From contig NZ_AP023410.1 in the NCBI RefSeq assembly GCF_000193495.2, positions 2,294,001 through 2,358,000 of the forward strand: 64,000 nucleotides of DNA. The letters run 5' to 3'. The notes under the pieces were generated by a model. The model saw nothing but the letters and a program-made list of their open reading frames with translations, made no database searches and was not told the origin of the DNA. How positions within the stretch are numbered: position 1 is the first letter of the stretch; every line of letters starts with the position of its first letter. The position numbers were made by a program, and so were the translations under genes. This DNA is from Acetobacter aceti NBRC 14818 (GTDB lineage: Bacteria > Pseudomonadota > Alphaproteobacteria > Acetobacterales > Acetobacteraceae). This document shows positions 9,198 through 18,012 of this stretch, piece by piece.

Positions 9198-9537
9198 GTG
9201 TCCAGCTAGAATTGAAAGGGCTGAAACAGAAACGGCCCGCTGCCTGTGGGGAGCGGGCGTCCGGTTTCATTGCGTATGATGACTGCGCTTGTGTGTGTAA
9301 GTCAAACTTGCTGTGCCGAAATGACCGGGAAACTATATCTCATGATGTGCAGGGAGGGGCAGGGAAGCAAACTTGGCAGAAAATACACTCGGGAGTTTCC
9401 TGAGCATCTGATGCTCATTGTGACTGATCAGCTTCTCCTGCTTCTGACAGACAACGGAGTCCAAAGCACTTGGTCCGTAGAAAAAATATTTCTGGCACCC
9501 GCGTCATGGTTGTCTCCGTGAATGGAGTTACGGTCAG
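9198..9537. other. intergenic region between argD and urtE
   Basis: This 340-base gap between the argD start and the urtE end holds no convincing gene; the small open frames have no ribosome site or recognisable sequence. It must carry the argD promoter (reading left) and the 3' end of the urt transcript. A seven-base-pair GC stem at 9235-9258 is the only structure I see. Confidence 0.5.
9235..9258 (-). promoter_or_regulatory. GC hairpin in the argD leader
   Basis: GCCCGCT and AGCGGGC form a seven-base-pair stem with a ten-base loop. On the argD strand it is followed by a mixed T-rich stretch (CGTTTCTGTTT) about 40 bases before the ATG. It could be a weak terminator or attenuator in the argDF leader. 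No clear leader peptide with Arg codons was found, so the role is open. Confidence 0.3.
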
Positions 9538-10266
9538 TCATACGGACAGAAAGCGCGTCAACTGGTCAATATCCGCATCTGCACGCGTTGTTTCATGCAC
9601 AATATGCCCGCCTTCGATCACGATGATCCGGTCTGCTACGTCCAGCGCGAAACTGAGCACCTGTTCCGACACCATGATGCCAAGTCCGCTTTCGTCACGA
9701 ATTCTGCGGAGTGTCCTCGCCATCTCCCGGATGATTGACGGCTGGATCCCTTCCGTCGGTTCGTCCAGCAGCAGCAGTTTCGGTTCAGTCGCCAGAGCTC
9801 TGGCAATGGCAAGCTGCTGTTGCTGACCGCCGGAAAGATTGCCTCCCCGCCGTGTTCCCATTTCTTTCAGCACAGGAAACAGGGTGTACAGCTTGTCCGG
9901 AATGCTTGATTTTCCGCGCACGAACAAACCGGTTTCGATATTTTCCTTCACAGTCATCGCTGGAAAGACCATCCGCCCCTGTGGCACATAGGCCAAACCG
10001 GCCTTTACACGATCATAGGCAGCCAGTGCTGCCAACTCTGTTCCTTCCAGACGAATTGTTCCCGACCGGATGCCCATATTGCCAATCAGGGACTTCATGA
10101 GTGTGCTTTTGCCCATCCCGTTTCGTCCCATCAGAACCAGAATCTCTCCCTGGGCGATCCGCAGATTGATGCCATGCAGAACTTCGCTGGCTCCGTAAGC
10201 GACGTGAAGGTCGTTTACATCCAGCAGTGTGTCCATAGCCGGGGTGATGCCGCTTTCAATGCCCAA
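9538..10266 (-). CDS. urtE: urea/amide ABC transporter ATP-binding protein UrtE
   Basis: An ABC ATPase of the LivF/UrtE type that energises a branched-chain/urea-type importer at the inner face of the membrane. Walker A is GRNGMGKST, the signature is LSGGQQQ, Walker B is LLLLDEPTEGIQPS; the EGIQPSII text is typical of UrtE. A TTG at 10266 has an excellent GGAGGT site five bases upstream and overlaps the urtD stop by 11 bases. The first ATG (10236) has no clear site and the earliest ATG at 10293 lies deep in urtD. It is the last gene of urtABCDE. Substrate could be urea or a short amide. Confidence 0.9.
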   Translation of the reverse strand: MGIESGITPAMDTLLDVNDLHVAYGASEVLHGINLRIAQGEILVLMGRNGMGKSTLMKSLIGNMGIRSGTIRLEGTELAALAAYDRVKAGLAYVPQGRMVFPAMTVKENIETGLFVRGKSSIPDKLYTLFPVLKEMGTRRGGNLSGGQQQQLAIARALATEPKLLLLDEPTEGIQPSIIREMARTLRRIRDESGLGIMVSEQVLSFALDVADRIIVIEGGHIVHETTRADADIDQLTRFLSV

Positions 10267-11002
10267 GATACACCTCCACAACTTTAGGATCATTTTTCAC
10301 ATGCTCCATGGAGCCATCGGAAATGATGCGTCCCTGGTGCAGAACCGTGACCTGATGGGCAATCTTTTCGACAAAGCCCATGTCGTGTTCAATGACCAGA
10401 ACCGAACGTGACTGAATGATGCGTTGCAGCAGTTCCGCGGTGCGTACCCGCTCACTGATTGTCATGCCTGCAACCGGTTCATCGAGCATCAACAGCGCCG
10501 GGTCCTGTATCAGCAGCATGCCGATTTCCAGCCATTGCTTCTGGCCATGACTCAGCCCACTGGCCTTCTGGTCCAGCTTGCCATCCAGATAGATCATCGC
10601 AGCAATTTCGTTGATGCGTTCCAACATGGCGCGGTCCTGTCGAAAAAACAGAGCCTCGAAAACCCCTCGACCGCGAGGGTAGGATATCTCCAGATTTTCA
10701 AACACCGTCAGATCTTCATAAACGGAAGGTGTCTGAAATTTCCGCCCTACGCCTGAGCGCACGATGTCGTATTCCTTCATCCGCGTCAGTTCGCGTCCGG
10801 CGAAACGGATGGACCCGGAGGTGGCGGCCGTACGACCACAGATCAGATCCAGCACTGTTGTCTTGCCTGCACCATTCGGTCCAATGATGACGCGGATCTC
10901 GCCGCGATTGATGCGGAATGACAAATCATCAACAGCCTTGAAGCCGTCAAAAGAAACACTCAGTCCTTCAACTTCCAGAAGTGGTTCGTTTGTCGTTGTC
11001 AT
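10256..11002 (-). CDS. urtD: urea/amide ABC transporter ATP-binding protein UrtD
   Basis: A 248-residue ABC ATPase of the LivG/UrtD type. Walker A is GPNGAGKTT, the Q-loop region reads GRKFQTPSVYEDLTVFENLE (typical of UrtD), the signature is LSHGQKQWLEIG and Walker B is LLMLDEPVAGM. It pairs with UrtE as the motor of the importer. It starts 12 bases after urtC and its 3' end overlaps urtE. It is one of five genes transcribed leftward from the promoter region at about 14.5 kb. Confidence 0.92.
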   Translation of the reverse strand: MTTTNEPLLEVEGLSVSFDGFKAVDDLSFRINRGEIRVIIGPNGAGKTTVLDLICGRTAATSGSIRFAGRELTRMKEYDIVRSGVGRKFQTPSVYEDLTVFENLEISYPRGRGVFEALFFRQDRAMLERINEIAAMIYLDGKLDQKASGLSHGQKQWLEIGMLLIQDPALLMLDEPVAGMTISERVRTAELLQRIIQSRSVLVIEHDMGFVEKIAHQVTVLHQGRIISDGSMEHVKNDPKVVEVYLGH

Positions 11003-11014
11003 GCAGGACTCTCC

Positions 11015-12130
11015 CTACGCCGGTTCGTCGGTGGTGCTGGACGTCCTGTTGCCCAGCACGGTCAGAAAGCGATCCACATATCTGTCGAGGTAAGTCCGGT
11101 AGAGGCTGGCCAGACCACCGGGGAGAAACAGCACAATCCCGATGAACAGACCTCCCATGGCAAAGGTCCAGAGTTCAGGCAGTGATTCTGAAAAACTCGT
11201 TCTCGCCCAGTTGACGACCAATGTGCCGTACACCGCTCCGAACAAGGAGTTGCGGCCGCCGACTGCGCAGTAAATGACCATCTCGATGGATGGCACGATC
11301 CCGACAAAAGTCGGCGACATGAAACCGACTTCCAGCGTGAACAGGGCGCCCCCGATACCAGCCATGGCCGCACAGAACGCAAAGATGAAAATCTTGAAGT
11401 TCGCCACGTTGTATCCGGAAAACCGGACGCGGTCTTCCTGATCCCGTATCGCACGCAGGATGCGACCAAGCTTGCTGCGTCGGACAAAGCGCACCATCAG
11501 CATGCACACCAGAAGCAGGACCGCACCGACATAATAAAGGACGAGTTTCGCGTGGTCACTCTGGATATCCCAGCCATCCAGCGTGCGCAGATCGGTAATG
11601 CCGTTGACGCCGCCCGTATAGCCCTGCTGCCCGATAATCAGAATGGTCAGGATCGACGCGATCGCCTGAGTAATGATCGCAAAATAGGTGCCACCCACAC
11701 GACGGCGGAACATGGCTATACCAATCACCATGGCCAGAAGTGTGGGGACTGCCAGCACGGCCAGAAGCGTGAAGGAGAAGCTGTGGAATGGCTTCCAGAA
11801 CCACGGCAAGGCTGTGATCTGGTTCCAATCCATGAAATCGGGAATCCCCGGAGTGGACTGGCTCTTGGTCGCTTCTGGTGTCGAGGCCTGAAGTTTCAGG
11901 AACATCGCCATACAATATCCGCCAAGGCCAAAGAATATTCCCTGTCCCAGACTGAGAATTCCCGTGTCACCCCAGCAGGCGACCAACCCGATCGCCACAA
12001 AGGCATAGGTCAGATATTTTCCGACCAGCGTCAGGCGAAATGCATCCAGCCCCGCAGGCAGCACGACCAGAAGAACCACGGCGAGGATACTGAAGAACAG
12101 AATATCCTTGCGGTTCTGAAGGGAAAGCAT
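11015..12130 (-). CDS. urtC: urea/amide ABC transporter permease UrtC
   Basis: An inner-membrane permease with about ten hydrophobic segments of the LivM/UrtC family. The ATG at 12130 (MLSLQNRKD) has a GGGAG site; the longer frame to 12493 runs into urtB in the wrong frame and is not real. Family text includes YLTYAFVAIGLVACWGDTGILSLGQGIFFGLGGY (in part), GGVNGITDL and the EAA-like loop around RDQEDRVRFSGYNVANFKIF. About 371 residues, normal for UrtC. It partners with UrtB to form the translocation pore. Confidence 0.92.
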   Translation of the reverse strand: MLSLQNRKDILFFSILAVVLLVVLPAGLDAFRLTLVGKYLTYAFVAIGLVACWGDTGILSLGQGIFFGLGGYCMAMFLKLQASTPEATKSQSTPGIPDFMDWNQITALPWFWKPFHSFSFTLLAVLAVPTLLAMVIGIAMFRRRVGGTYFAIITQAIASILTILIIGQQGYTGGVNGITDLRTLDGWDIQSDHAKLVLYYVGAVLLLVCMLMVRFVRRSKLGRILRAIRDQEDRVRFSGYNVANFKIFIFAFCAAMAGIGGALFTLEVGFMSPTFVGIVPSIEMVIYCAVGGRNSLFGAVYGTLVVNWARTSFSESLPELWTFAMGGLFIGIVLFLPGGLASLYRTYLDRYVDRFLTVLGNRTSSTTDEPA

Positions 12131-12180
12131 GTCTTTCTCCCGAAATATGGAAATTTTGGTCTGAATGTGTGTCGGTCTCT

Positions 12181-13107
12181 TCAACGCCGGACCTTGATGG
12201 CAAACAGGCCCTGAGGACGGATCATCAGAATCCCCACGACCGTCAGCAGGACGATCACCTGCGCCATAGAACCGTTGAAGAAGAACTCGAGGATTGAGCG
12301 CACCTGTGAAATGCTGAAAGCCGAGGCGATTGTGCCGCCCAGACTTTCTGTCCCGCCGAAAGCCACTACGAGAAACGTGTCCACGATATACTGCTGTCCC
12401 GCCGTAGGACTGGTGGAGCCGATCATGGTGAAGGCTGCGCCAGCGACACCAGCAACCCCACAACCGAGGCCGAATGTTGTGCGATCGACCCATTCAGTAT
12501 TGATACCAACCGCTCCGGCCATGGTCCGGTTCTGCATAACAGCCCGGACCTGCTTGCCCCAGCCAGAGCGGTAGAGGAGCGCATAGACACCTCCGGTAAT
12601 CAGCAGTGTCAGGGAGATGACGATCATACCGTTGATCGGGATCTGGATGGTGTCGGTCAGGTCCCACGACCCCATCATCCACGATGGCAGTGTCACACCG
12701 ACCTCGCGCGCGCCGAACGTGGAGCGCAAAACCTGTTGCAGGATCAGGCTGACACCCCATGTTGCAAGCAGCGTGTCGAGTGGCCGTTTGTAGAGGAAGC
12801 GTATCAGAGACCATTCCAGCAACATCCCGATAGCTCCAGCGACGATGAAGGCCAGGATGACAGCGAAGAAGAAGTAAAGACCGAACAGGCCGGGCATCCA
12901 TCGCTCGAATATCTGCGAACAGACATAGGTCGTGTAGGCACCCAGAATCATGAATTCGCCATGCGCCATGTTGATGACGCCCATCTGGCCGAACACGATC
13001 GCCAGCCCCAGCGCCATCAGGAGAAAAACCGAAAACAGAATGAGTCCGGCAAAACTCTGCATGACGAAAATCGAAGCCAGATCGTTGATCGAATATCCCG
13101 CGAACAT
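12181..13107 (-). CDS. urtB: urea/amide ABC transporter permease UrtB
   Basis: An inner-membrane permease of the LivH/UrtB family with about eight hydrophobic segments. Conserved text includes GLAIVFGQMGVINMAHGEFMILGAY (in part) and GLGCGVAGVAGAAFTMIGS. The ATG at 13107 has an AGGGGG site; the earlier GTG start is weaker. At about 308 residues it lacks the long periplasmic N-terminal extension found in many proteobacterial UrtB proteins, a size more like the short-amide FmdE or cyanobacterial type. It lies 50 bases upstream of urtC in the same transcript. Confidence 0.9.
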   Translation of the reverse strand: MFAGYSINDLASIFVMQSFAGLILFSVFLLMALGLAIVFGQMGVINMAHGEFMILGAYTTYVCSQIFERWMPGLFGLYFFFAVILAFIVAGAIGMLLEWSLIRFLYKRPLDTLLATWGVSLILQQVLRSTFGAREVGVTLPSWMMGSWDLTDTIQIPINGMIVISLTLLITGGVYALLYRSGWGKQVRAVMQNRTMAGAVGINTEWVDRTTFGLGCGVAGVAGAAFTMIGSTSPTAGQQYIVDTFLVVAFGGTESLGGTIASAFSISQVRSILEFFFNGSMAQVIVLLTVVGILMIRPQGLFAIKVRR

Positions 13108-13203
13108 CGCGATCCCCCTGAGGAAGGACACACGGGCGCGACACAGGCAAGGACTGCCCGGACACGACCTATGATATGAAAATGTTTTCTGTAAAAAGCG
13201 TTT

Positions 13204-14466
13204 TTACTGATAGCCAACCGGGAAAGGGTTGGGCTCGATCAGATCCGGTGTCTGGTAGATGACATTGAACTGACCGTCCGTCCGGGCCTGCCCGACCAGC
13301 GTGCGGCTCCACAAGTGATGGTTTTTGGCGATACGGACATAACCTTCGGGTGCGTCCTTGAATTCGATCCCCGGCGATGCTTCGATGACCTTGTCGATAT
13401 CGAATGATCCGGCTTTCTCAACACTCATTTTCCAAAGCCACGGTCCCAGATAGGCGGCCTGGGTCACATCGCCGATCACGCTGTTCTCTCCCCACATTTT
13501 CTTGAAAGCAGCAACGAATTTCTGATTTTCAGGTGTTGCGATGCTCTGGAAATATTTCATGCAGGCGTAAGCACCGGCAATATTCTCGCCGCCGATACCA
13601 AGGATTTCATCCTCAGTGACCGAAATGGTCATCAGATTATGCTTCGACAGATCCAGTCCCGCAGCTTTCAGCTGCTTGTAGAAGGCGACATTCGAACCAC
13701 CGACAATGATCGCGTAGATCACATCGGGTTTCATAAGCTTGATCTTGTTGATGACTGAATTGAACTGCGCATCGCCAAGAGGGAAATATTCCTCCCCTAC
13801 GACGCGTGATCCCTTCAGGTGATTTTCAATATGCTTGCGCGCGATCTTGTTGGCAGTGCGCGGCCAGATATAGTCCGACCCGAGCAGATAATATGTCTTG
13901 GCGTTCTTTTCCTTGGAAATCCAGTCCAGACCAGCAAGGATCTGCTGCGTCGCTTCCTGACCCGTGTAAATCACGTTGCGGGACTGCTCCAGTCCTTCGT
14001 AGAAAGTCGGATAATACAGCAACCCGTTATAATGCTCGAAAACTGGCAGCACCGCTTTGCGTGAGGCAGAGGTCCAGCAGCCGAAAACGGAAGCGCATTT
14101 ATCATTTTCAAGTAATTTGCGCGCCTTCTCGGCGAAGGTTGGCCAGTCGCTGGCGCCATCTTCCTGAATATATTTGATCTTGCGGCCCAGAACTCCACCT
14201 GCTTCGTTGATCTGCGCGATTGCCAGTTTCTCGGCTTCAACCGATCCGGTCTCGCTCAGCGCCATCGTGCCAGTGATGGAGTGCAGAATGCCAACAGTCA
14301 CGCTATCGTCAGTGACTGCCAGTCCGGTTTTGTTGACCGATGCGGTTGTTGGCGTATCCGCTCTGGCCAGGCGTGGTATCAGCGCACCAATGGGTAGCGC
14401 TGACATGCCCATCAGAACTCTGCGACGGCTGGATTGCATGTTCAACGGATTCTTTCTGTCGGGCAT
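13204..14466 (-). CDS. urtA: urea/amide ABC transporter substrate-binding protein UrtA
   Basis: A 420-residue periplasmic binding protein, first gene of the urt operon. A Tat-type signal is visible (SSRRRVLMG followed by a hydrophobic run and ARA-D near residue 36). The mature part matches the UrtA/FmdD group of branched-chain-type receptors: VGILHSITGTMALSE, FGCWTSASRKAVLPVFE, LLYYPTFYEG and the EEYFPLGDAQFNSVINKI segment. These features are shared by urea receptors and short-chain-amide receptors, so the ligand is not settled. The neighbouring formamidase and the absence of urease in the window make amides plausible. A palindrome at 14548 lies 82 bases before the start. Confidence 0.92.
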   Translation of the reverse strand: MPDRKNPLNMQSSRRRVLMGMSALPIGALIPRLARADTPTTASVNKTGLAVTDDSVTVGILHSITGTMALSETGSVEAEKLAIAQINEAGGVLGRKIKYIQEDGASDWPTFAEKARKLLENDKCASVFGCWTSASRKAVLPVFEHYNGLLYYPTFYEGLEQSRNVIYTGQEATQQILAGLDWISKEKNAKTYYLLGSDYIWPRTANKIARKHIENHLKGSRVVGEEYFPLGDAQFNSVINKIKLMKPDVIYAIIVGGSNVAFYKQLKAAGLDLSKHNLMTISVTEDEILGIGGENIAGAYACMKYFQSIATPENQKFVAAFKKMWGENSVIGDVTQAAYLGPWLWKMSVEKAGSFDIDKVIEASPGIEFKDAPEGYVRIAKNHHLWSRTLVGQARTDGQFNVIYQTPDLIEPNPFPVGYQ

Positions 14467-14547
14467 TTATCTGTTCACCTTCGCTGCAAGTGTCCGTGTT
14501 CCAGGGACGACATGGCAAGGATTCAGGATCAGACAACGCGTTTTCCA

Positions 14548-14563
14548 TACGTCGATTGACGTA
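14548..14563. promoter_or_regulatory. 16-bp palindromic operator-like site (urtA / sensor kinase)
   Basis: TACGTC-gatt-GACGTA, a perfect six-base inverted repeat in the divergent promoter region of urtA and the permease-kinase gene. The same palindrome with one spacer change, flanked on the left by CCA, occurs at 20037 before amiF. It is probably the binding site of the LuxR-type response regulator encoded at 18009; that link is inference. Confidence 0.65.
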
Positions 14564-14658
14564 GCATCACGGGGACAAAAGACACTTTTTTGTTTCGGAT
14601 TCGATATGTAAGCTACGCCGACCGGATGTCTGTCCCGTTCGGCCGCACGGAAAGGCCC

Positions 14659-17600
14659 ATGTTTCCACATCAACGAATCATTATGTCCCGTCGTAGCTAC
14701 AACCGCTGGGTCGTGGACGAGACAATGGAAGACTACGCCTTGCGTTTCACGCCGGCTTCAGCCCGGCGCTGGTCGGTGCTGCGTGTTGCCAACACCGCTT
14801 TTGGCGGCGTGTCGTTCCTGGCGCTGGAAATGATCGGTGGCCTGGTGTTCCTGCAATATGGGTTCACCAACGCAACGCTGGCGCTGCTCATCGGCGTGGT
14901 ACTGATTTTCCTGCTCAGCCTGCCTATCAGCTATCATTCATCGCGCTACGGCATCGATATCGACCTGCTCACACGTGGCGCAGGCTTCGGCTATATCGGG
15001 TCAACGCTGACATCCCTGGTCTATGCATCGTTCACATTCATGTTCTTCGCCATCGAAGGCGCGATCCTGTCCGACATGCTGAAGCTAAGTTTGGGAATTC
15101 CACTCTGGCTGGGATACATTCTGTCCACACTGGTCGTCATACCAGTCGTCGCACGCGGTTTCACGCTCATCAGCCGGTTTCAGGCCTGGACTGTCATACC
15201 GTGGCTGGCACTTCAGATTTTGCCCTTCGTGGTTATCGCGTGGCGACAGCCCGATGCGGCGACAGGGTGGGCCCATTATACGGGACAGGACCCGTCCATG
15301 CCGCGCCTGATGGGCATCGGAGCTGCTTTTTCCATCATCTTCTCTGTTGTGACCCAGATAGGCGAGCAGTCGGATTTTCTGCGTTTCCTCCCGGTCCCGC
15401 AGAATGGACAGCAGAAATGGGCCTGGTGGACGGTCACCCTGACCTGCGGGGCGGGGTGGATCTTCATGGGAGGGCTGAAGATTCTGGCAGGCATGTTCCT
15501 GGCCTGGGTGACCCTGCGTCACGGAGAGTCCTTCGTCGTCGCGCAGCAACCAACGACAATGTATCTGACGGCGTTCAGAGAGGTGACGACTCACCCCGGC
15601 TGGGCACTCGCTCTGACCACAGTCTTCATTGCGTTGTCCCAGATCAAGATCAACGTCAACAACGCCTACGCCGGGTCGATTGCGTGGTCCAATTTCTTCT
15701 CGCGCGTCACACACAGCCACCCGGGCCGCGTCGTGTGGCTCGCGTTCAATGTCGGACTTGCGCTGCTGCTGATGGAAATGGACATCTACAGCACCATCAT
15801 CAATCTGCTGTTCCTGCATTCGATCGTCGCCGCTTCGTGGATCGGCGCATTGACGTCCGATCTGGTCGTCAACAAGCCGCTGGGCCTCAGCCCGCCGGGG
15901 ATCGAATTTCGTCGTGCCTATCTGTACGATATCAACCCCGTCGGCATCGGTGCCATGACCGGCGGCATTGCGACAGCGGCGGCGTTCTACCTTGGTGCGT
16001 TCGGTCCTGCGCTAACGGTCTTCGCGCCGATGGTCGGACTGGTTTGCGCCTTCTGCCTGGCACCGTTCATCGGCTGGGTGACGCGGGGCCGCTATTATCT
16101 GGCGCGCCGTCGTTTCGTGCCACCTGTGGCTGGCAACCGGTATGTCTGTGTGGTTTGCCAGAACAGCTTTGAAGGCGAGGATATTGCCCGCTGCCCCGTA
16201 TATGCGGGCTTCATATGCTCCCTATGCTGCAGTCTGGATTCACGCTGTCGTGACGCCTGCAAGCCAGAAGGCGCACGGCTGAGCGGTCAGATTGCATCCG
16301 TGGGACGCTCCCTGCTACCTCAGGCGATCATGACGCCAAATTTTGGGGTCATCTGTCGCTATCTGCTTATCCTTTTCGCGCTGATGGCCTGTACCGGCGG
16401 CGTTCTCTCCGGGCTGTATACTGCGATCCTGCCATTCACCGCCGTTAACTCACACGGCCTGTATGCAGTGTTCTGGAAGACATTCTTCCTGCTGTTGCTG
16501 CCGCTGGCAGCGCTGGCATGGTTCGTGGTCCTGAAACAGCGGAGCTATCGTGCGGCTGAAGACGAAAACCGCTACCAGACCCGGCTGCTGATGAAAGAGA
16601 TACGGGCTCACCGCCGGACCGATCAGCAGCTGAAAAAAGCCAAGGAGCGTGCCGAGTCGGCCAATTTATCGAAAAGCCGTTTTATGGTCGGTGTGAATCA
16701 TGAAATCCGGACTCCACTCAATTCGATAATGGGATATGCCTATCTCCTGGAAAACCGGATGCTGACCCCGGCACGACGGGACGAAGGACTGAAGATCATC
16801 CAGCGCAGCGCCGAGCATCTGAGTGGTCTGATTGAGGGTCTGTTCGACATTTCGAAAATTGAAGCCGGCCGGATGGATGTGCTGCACGAAAAAATCAATT
16901 TCCCCGACTTCCTGCGTCATCTGACCCAGATGCTTCGTTTTCAGGCAAATCAGAAAAATCTCGATTTTATTGAGGATATTCAGGACACGATTCCGGACTA
17001 CGTGATCACTGACCAGCGTCGGTTGAGACAGATTCTGATCAACCTGCTGTCAAACGCGATAAAGTTCACCAATCAGGGATCCGTCTCGCTGTCGGTCCGC
17101 TGGGGGACAGAGATTGCGACATTCGAAATCCGTGACACCGGGATCGGAATCCCGGAGGAGGATATGGACCGCATCCACGAACCCTTCCAGCGAAGTTCAC
17201 ACCCCAATTCCCATCGTATCCCGGGAACCGGTCTGGGGCTGACCATAACGCGCCTGCTGATCCAGATTCTGGGAGGAGAACTGACGATCTCGAGCAAGGT
17301 GGGACAGGGGACAATCTGTCGCGTACGATTGATGTTATCCAGCGCACAGTCTGATGCCGTAATGGTGCCGCCAATTAACCTGCTGACGGAAGCGGGATCA
17401 ATGGCGATGGGAAAGCGTCGGCCCAGCGTCTTTGTCGTGGATGATGATCCGATTCATAGAGGTATGATCAACGATGCCCTGGAGCCGCTGGGGTTCGTAG
17501 TCTATTCCGCCGCAAACGGGCAGGAATGTCTGGATATCGCCGCTCATGCTTCGATCGACCTGTTTCTGCTGGACGTCAATATGCCCGGCATGAACGGATG

Positions 17601-18012
17601 GCAACTGGCGCGTCGGTTACGTCAGGGAAGCAATCGCGCCTCCATTATCCTGATCATTTCCGCTGACGAGCAGGTAAGGAGCCAGACAAACCGCGACGGA
17701 TTGTGCGATGGCATCCTGTCCAAACCCATTGCGATCTCGGAGCTTTTGACCCTGATTGACCGTACACTGGTTCCTGCGGCGCTGCTTTCTGAATCCGACT
17801 CTCAGGCCGTGACAGGCCGGTTGCTGACACCGTCTGACCTGTCGGAACTCCGACGTCTGGCGCGGCTTGGCCATATCGCTGGCCTGATACGTTTTCTGGA
17901 TACGATTTCAGACGCAGTGCCGGACGATGTACGGATTATCCGTGATATGGCAACAAATTTTAAGATCGGGGAATTGCGCTCTTTCCTCGACAACTACGAG
18001 GAGCGAAGATGA
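14659..18012 (+). CDS. NCS1-family permease fused to hybrid sensor histidine kinase
   Basis: About 1117 residues from the ATG at 14659 (GGAAAGG just upstream; in-frame ATGs at 14626 and 14683 are alternatives). Residues about 15-485 are a complete cytosine/allantoin-type NCS1 permease with some twelve membrane segments. A Cys-rich knuckle at about 497-534 follows (CVVC, CP, CSLCCSLD, RC, C; nine cysteines), then two more membrane helices near 568-625. A short coiled coil leads to a HisKA domain with H681 in NHEIRTPL. The HATPase domain has SNAIKF (N box), DTGIGIP and GTGLGLT. A receiver domain closes the protein with phospho-acceptor D972 in LLDVNMPG. It is divergent from urtA and overlaps the response regulator gene by four bases. 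Likely a membrane sensor using a transporter fold to read urea, amides or a nucleobase; ligand unknown. Confidence 0.93.
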   Translation: MFPHQRIIMSRRSYNRWVVDETMEDYALRFTPASARRWSVLRVANTAFGGVSFLALEMIGGLVFLQYGFTNATLALLIGVVLIFLLSLPISYHSSRYGIDIDLLTRGAGFGYIGSTLTSLVYASFTFMFFAIEGAILSDMLKLSLGIPLWLGYILSTLVVIPVVARGFTLISRFQAWTVIPWLALQILPFVVIAWRQPDAATGWAHYTGQDPSMPRLMGIGAAFSIIFSVVTQIGEQSDFLRFLPVPQNGQQKWAWWTVTLTCGAGWIFMGGLKILAGMFLAWVTLRHGESFVVAQQPTTMYLTAFREVTTHPGWALALTTVFIALSQIKINVNNAYAGSIAWSNFFSRVTHSHPGRVVWLAFNVGLALLLMEMDIYSTIINLLFLHSIVAASWIGALTSDLVVNKPLGLSPPGIEFRRAYLYDINPVGIGAMTGGIATAAAFYLGAFGPALTVFAPMVGLVCAFCLAPFIGWVTRGRYYLARRRFVPPVAGNRYVCVVCQNSFEGEDIARCPVYAGFICSLCCSLDSRCRDACKPEGARLSGQIASVGRSLLPQAIMTPNFGVICRYLLILFALMACTGGVLSGLYTAILPFTAVNSHGLYAVFWKTFFLLLLPLAALAWFVVLKQRSYRAAEDENRYQTRLLMKEIRAHRRTDQQLKKAKERAESANLSKSRFMVGVNHEIRTPLNSIMGYAYLLENRMLTPARRDEGLKIIQRSAEHLSGLIEGLFDISKIEAGRMDVLHEKINFPDFLRHLTQMLRFQANQKNLDFIEDIQDTIPDYVITDQRRLRQILINLLSNAIKFTNQGSVSLSVRWGTEIATFEIRDTGIGIPEEDMDRIHEPFQRSSHPNSHRIPGTGLGLTITRLLIQILGGELTISSKVGQGTICRVRLMLSSAQSDAVMVPPINLLTEAGSMAMGKRRPSVFVVDDDPIHRGMINDALEPLGFVVYSAANGQECLDIAAHASIDLFLLDVNMPGMNGWQLARRLRQGSNRASIILIISADEQVRSQTNRDGLCDGILSKPIAISELLTLIDRTLVPAALLSESDSQAVTGRLLTPSDLSELRRLARLGHIAGLIRFLDTISDAVPDDVRIIRDMATNFKIGELRSFLDNYEERR

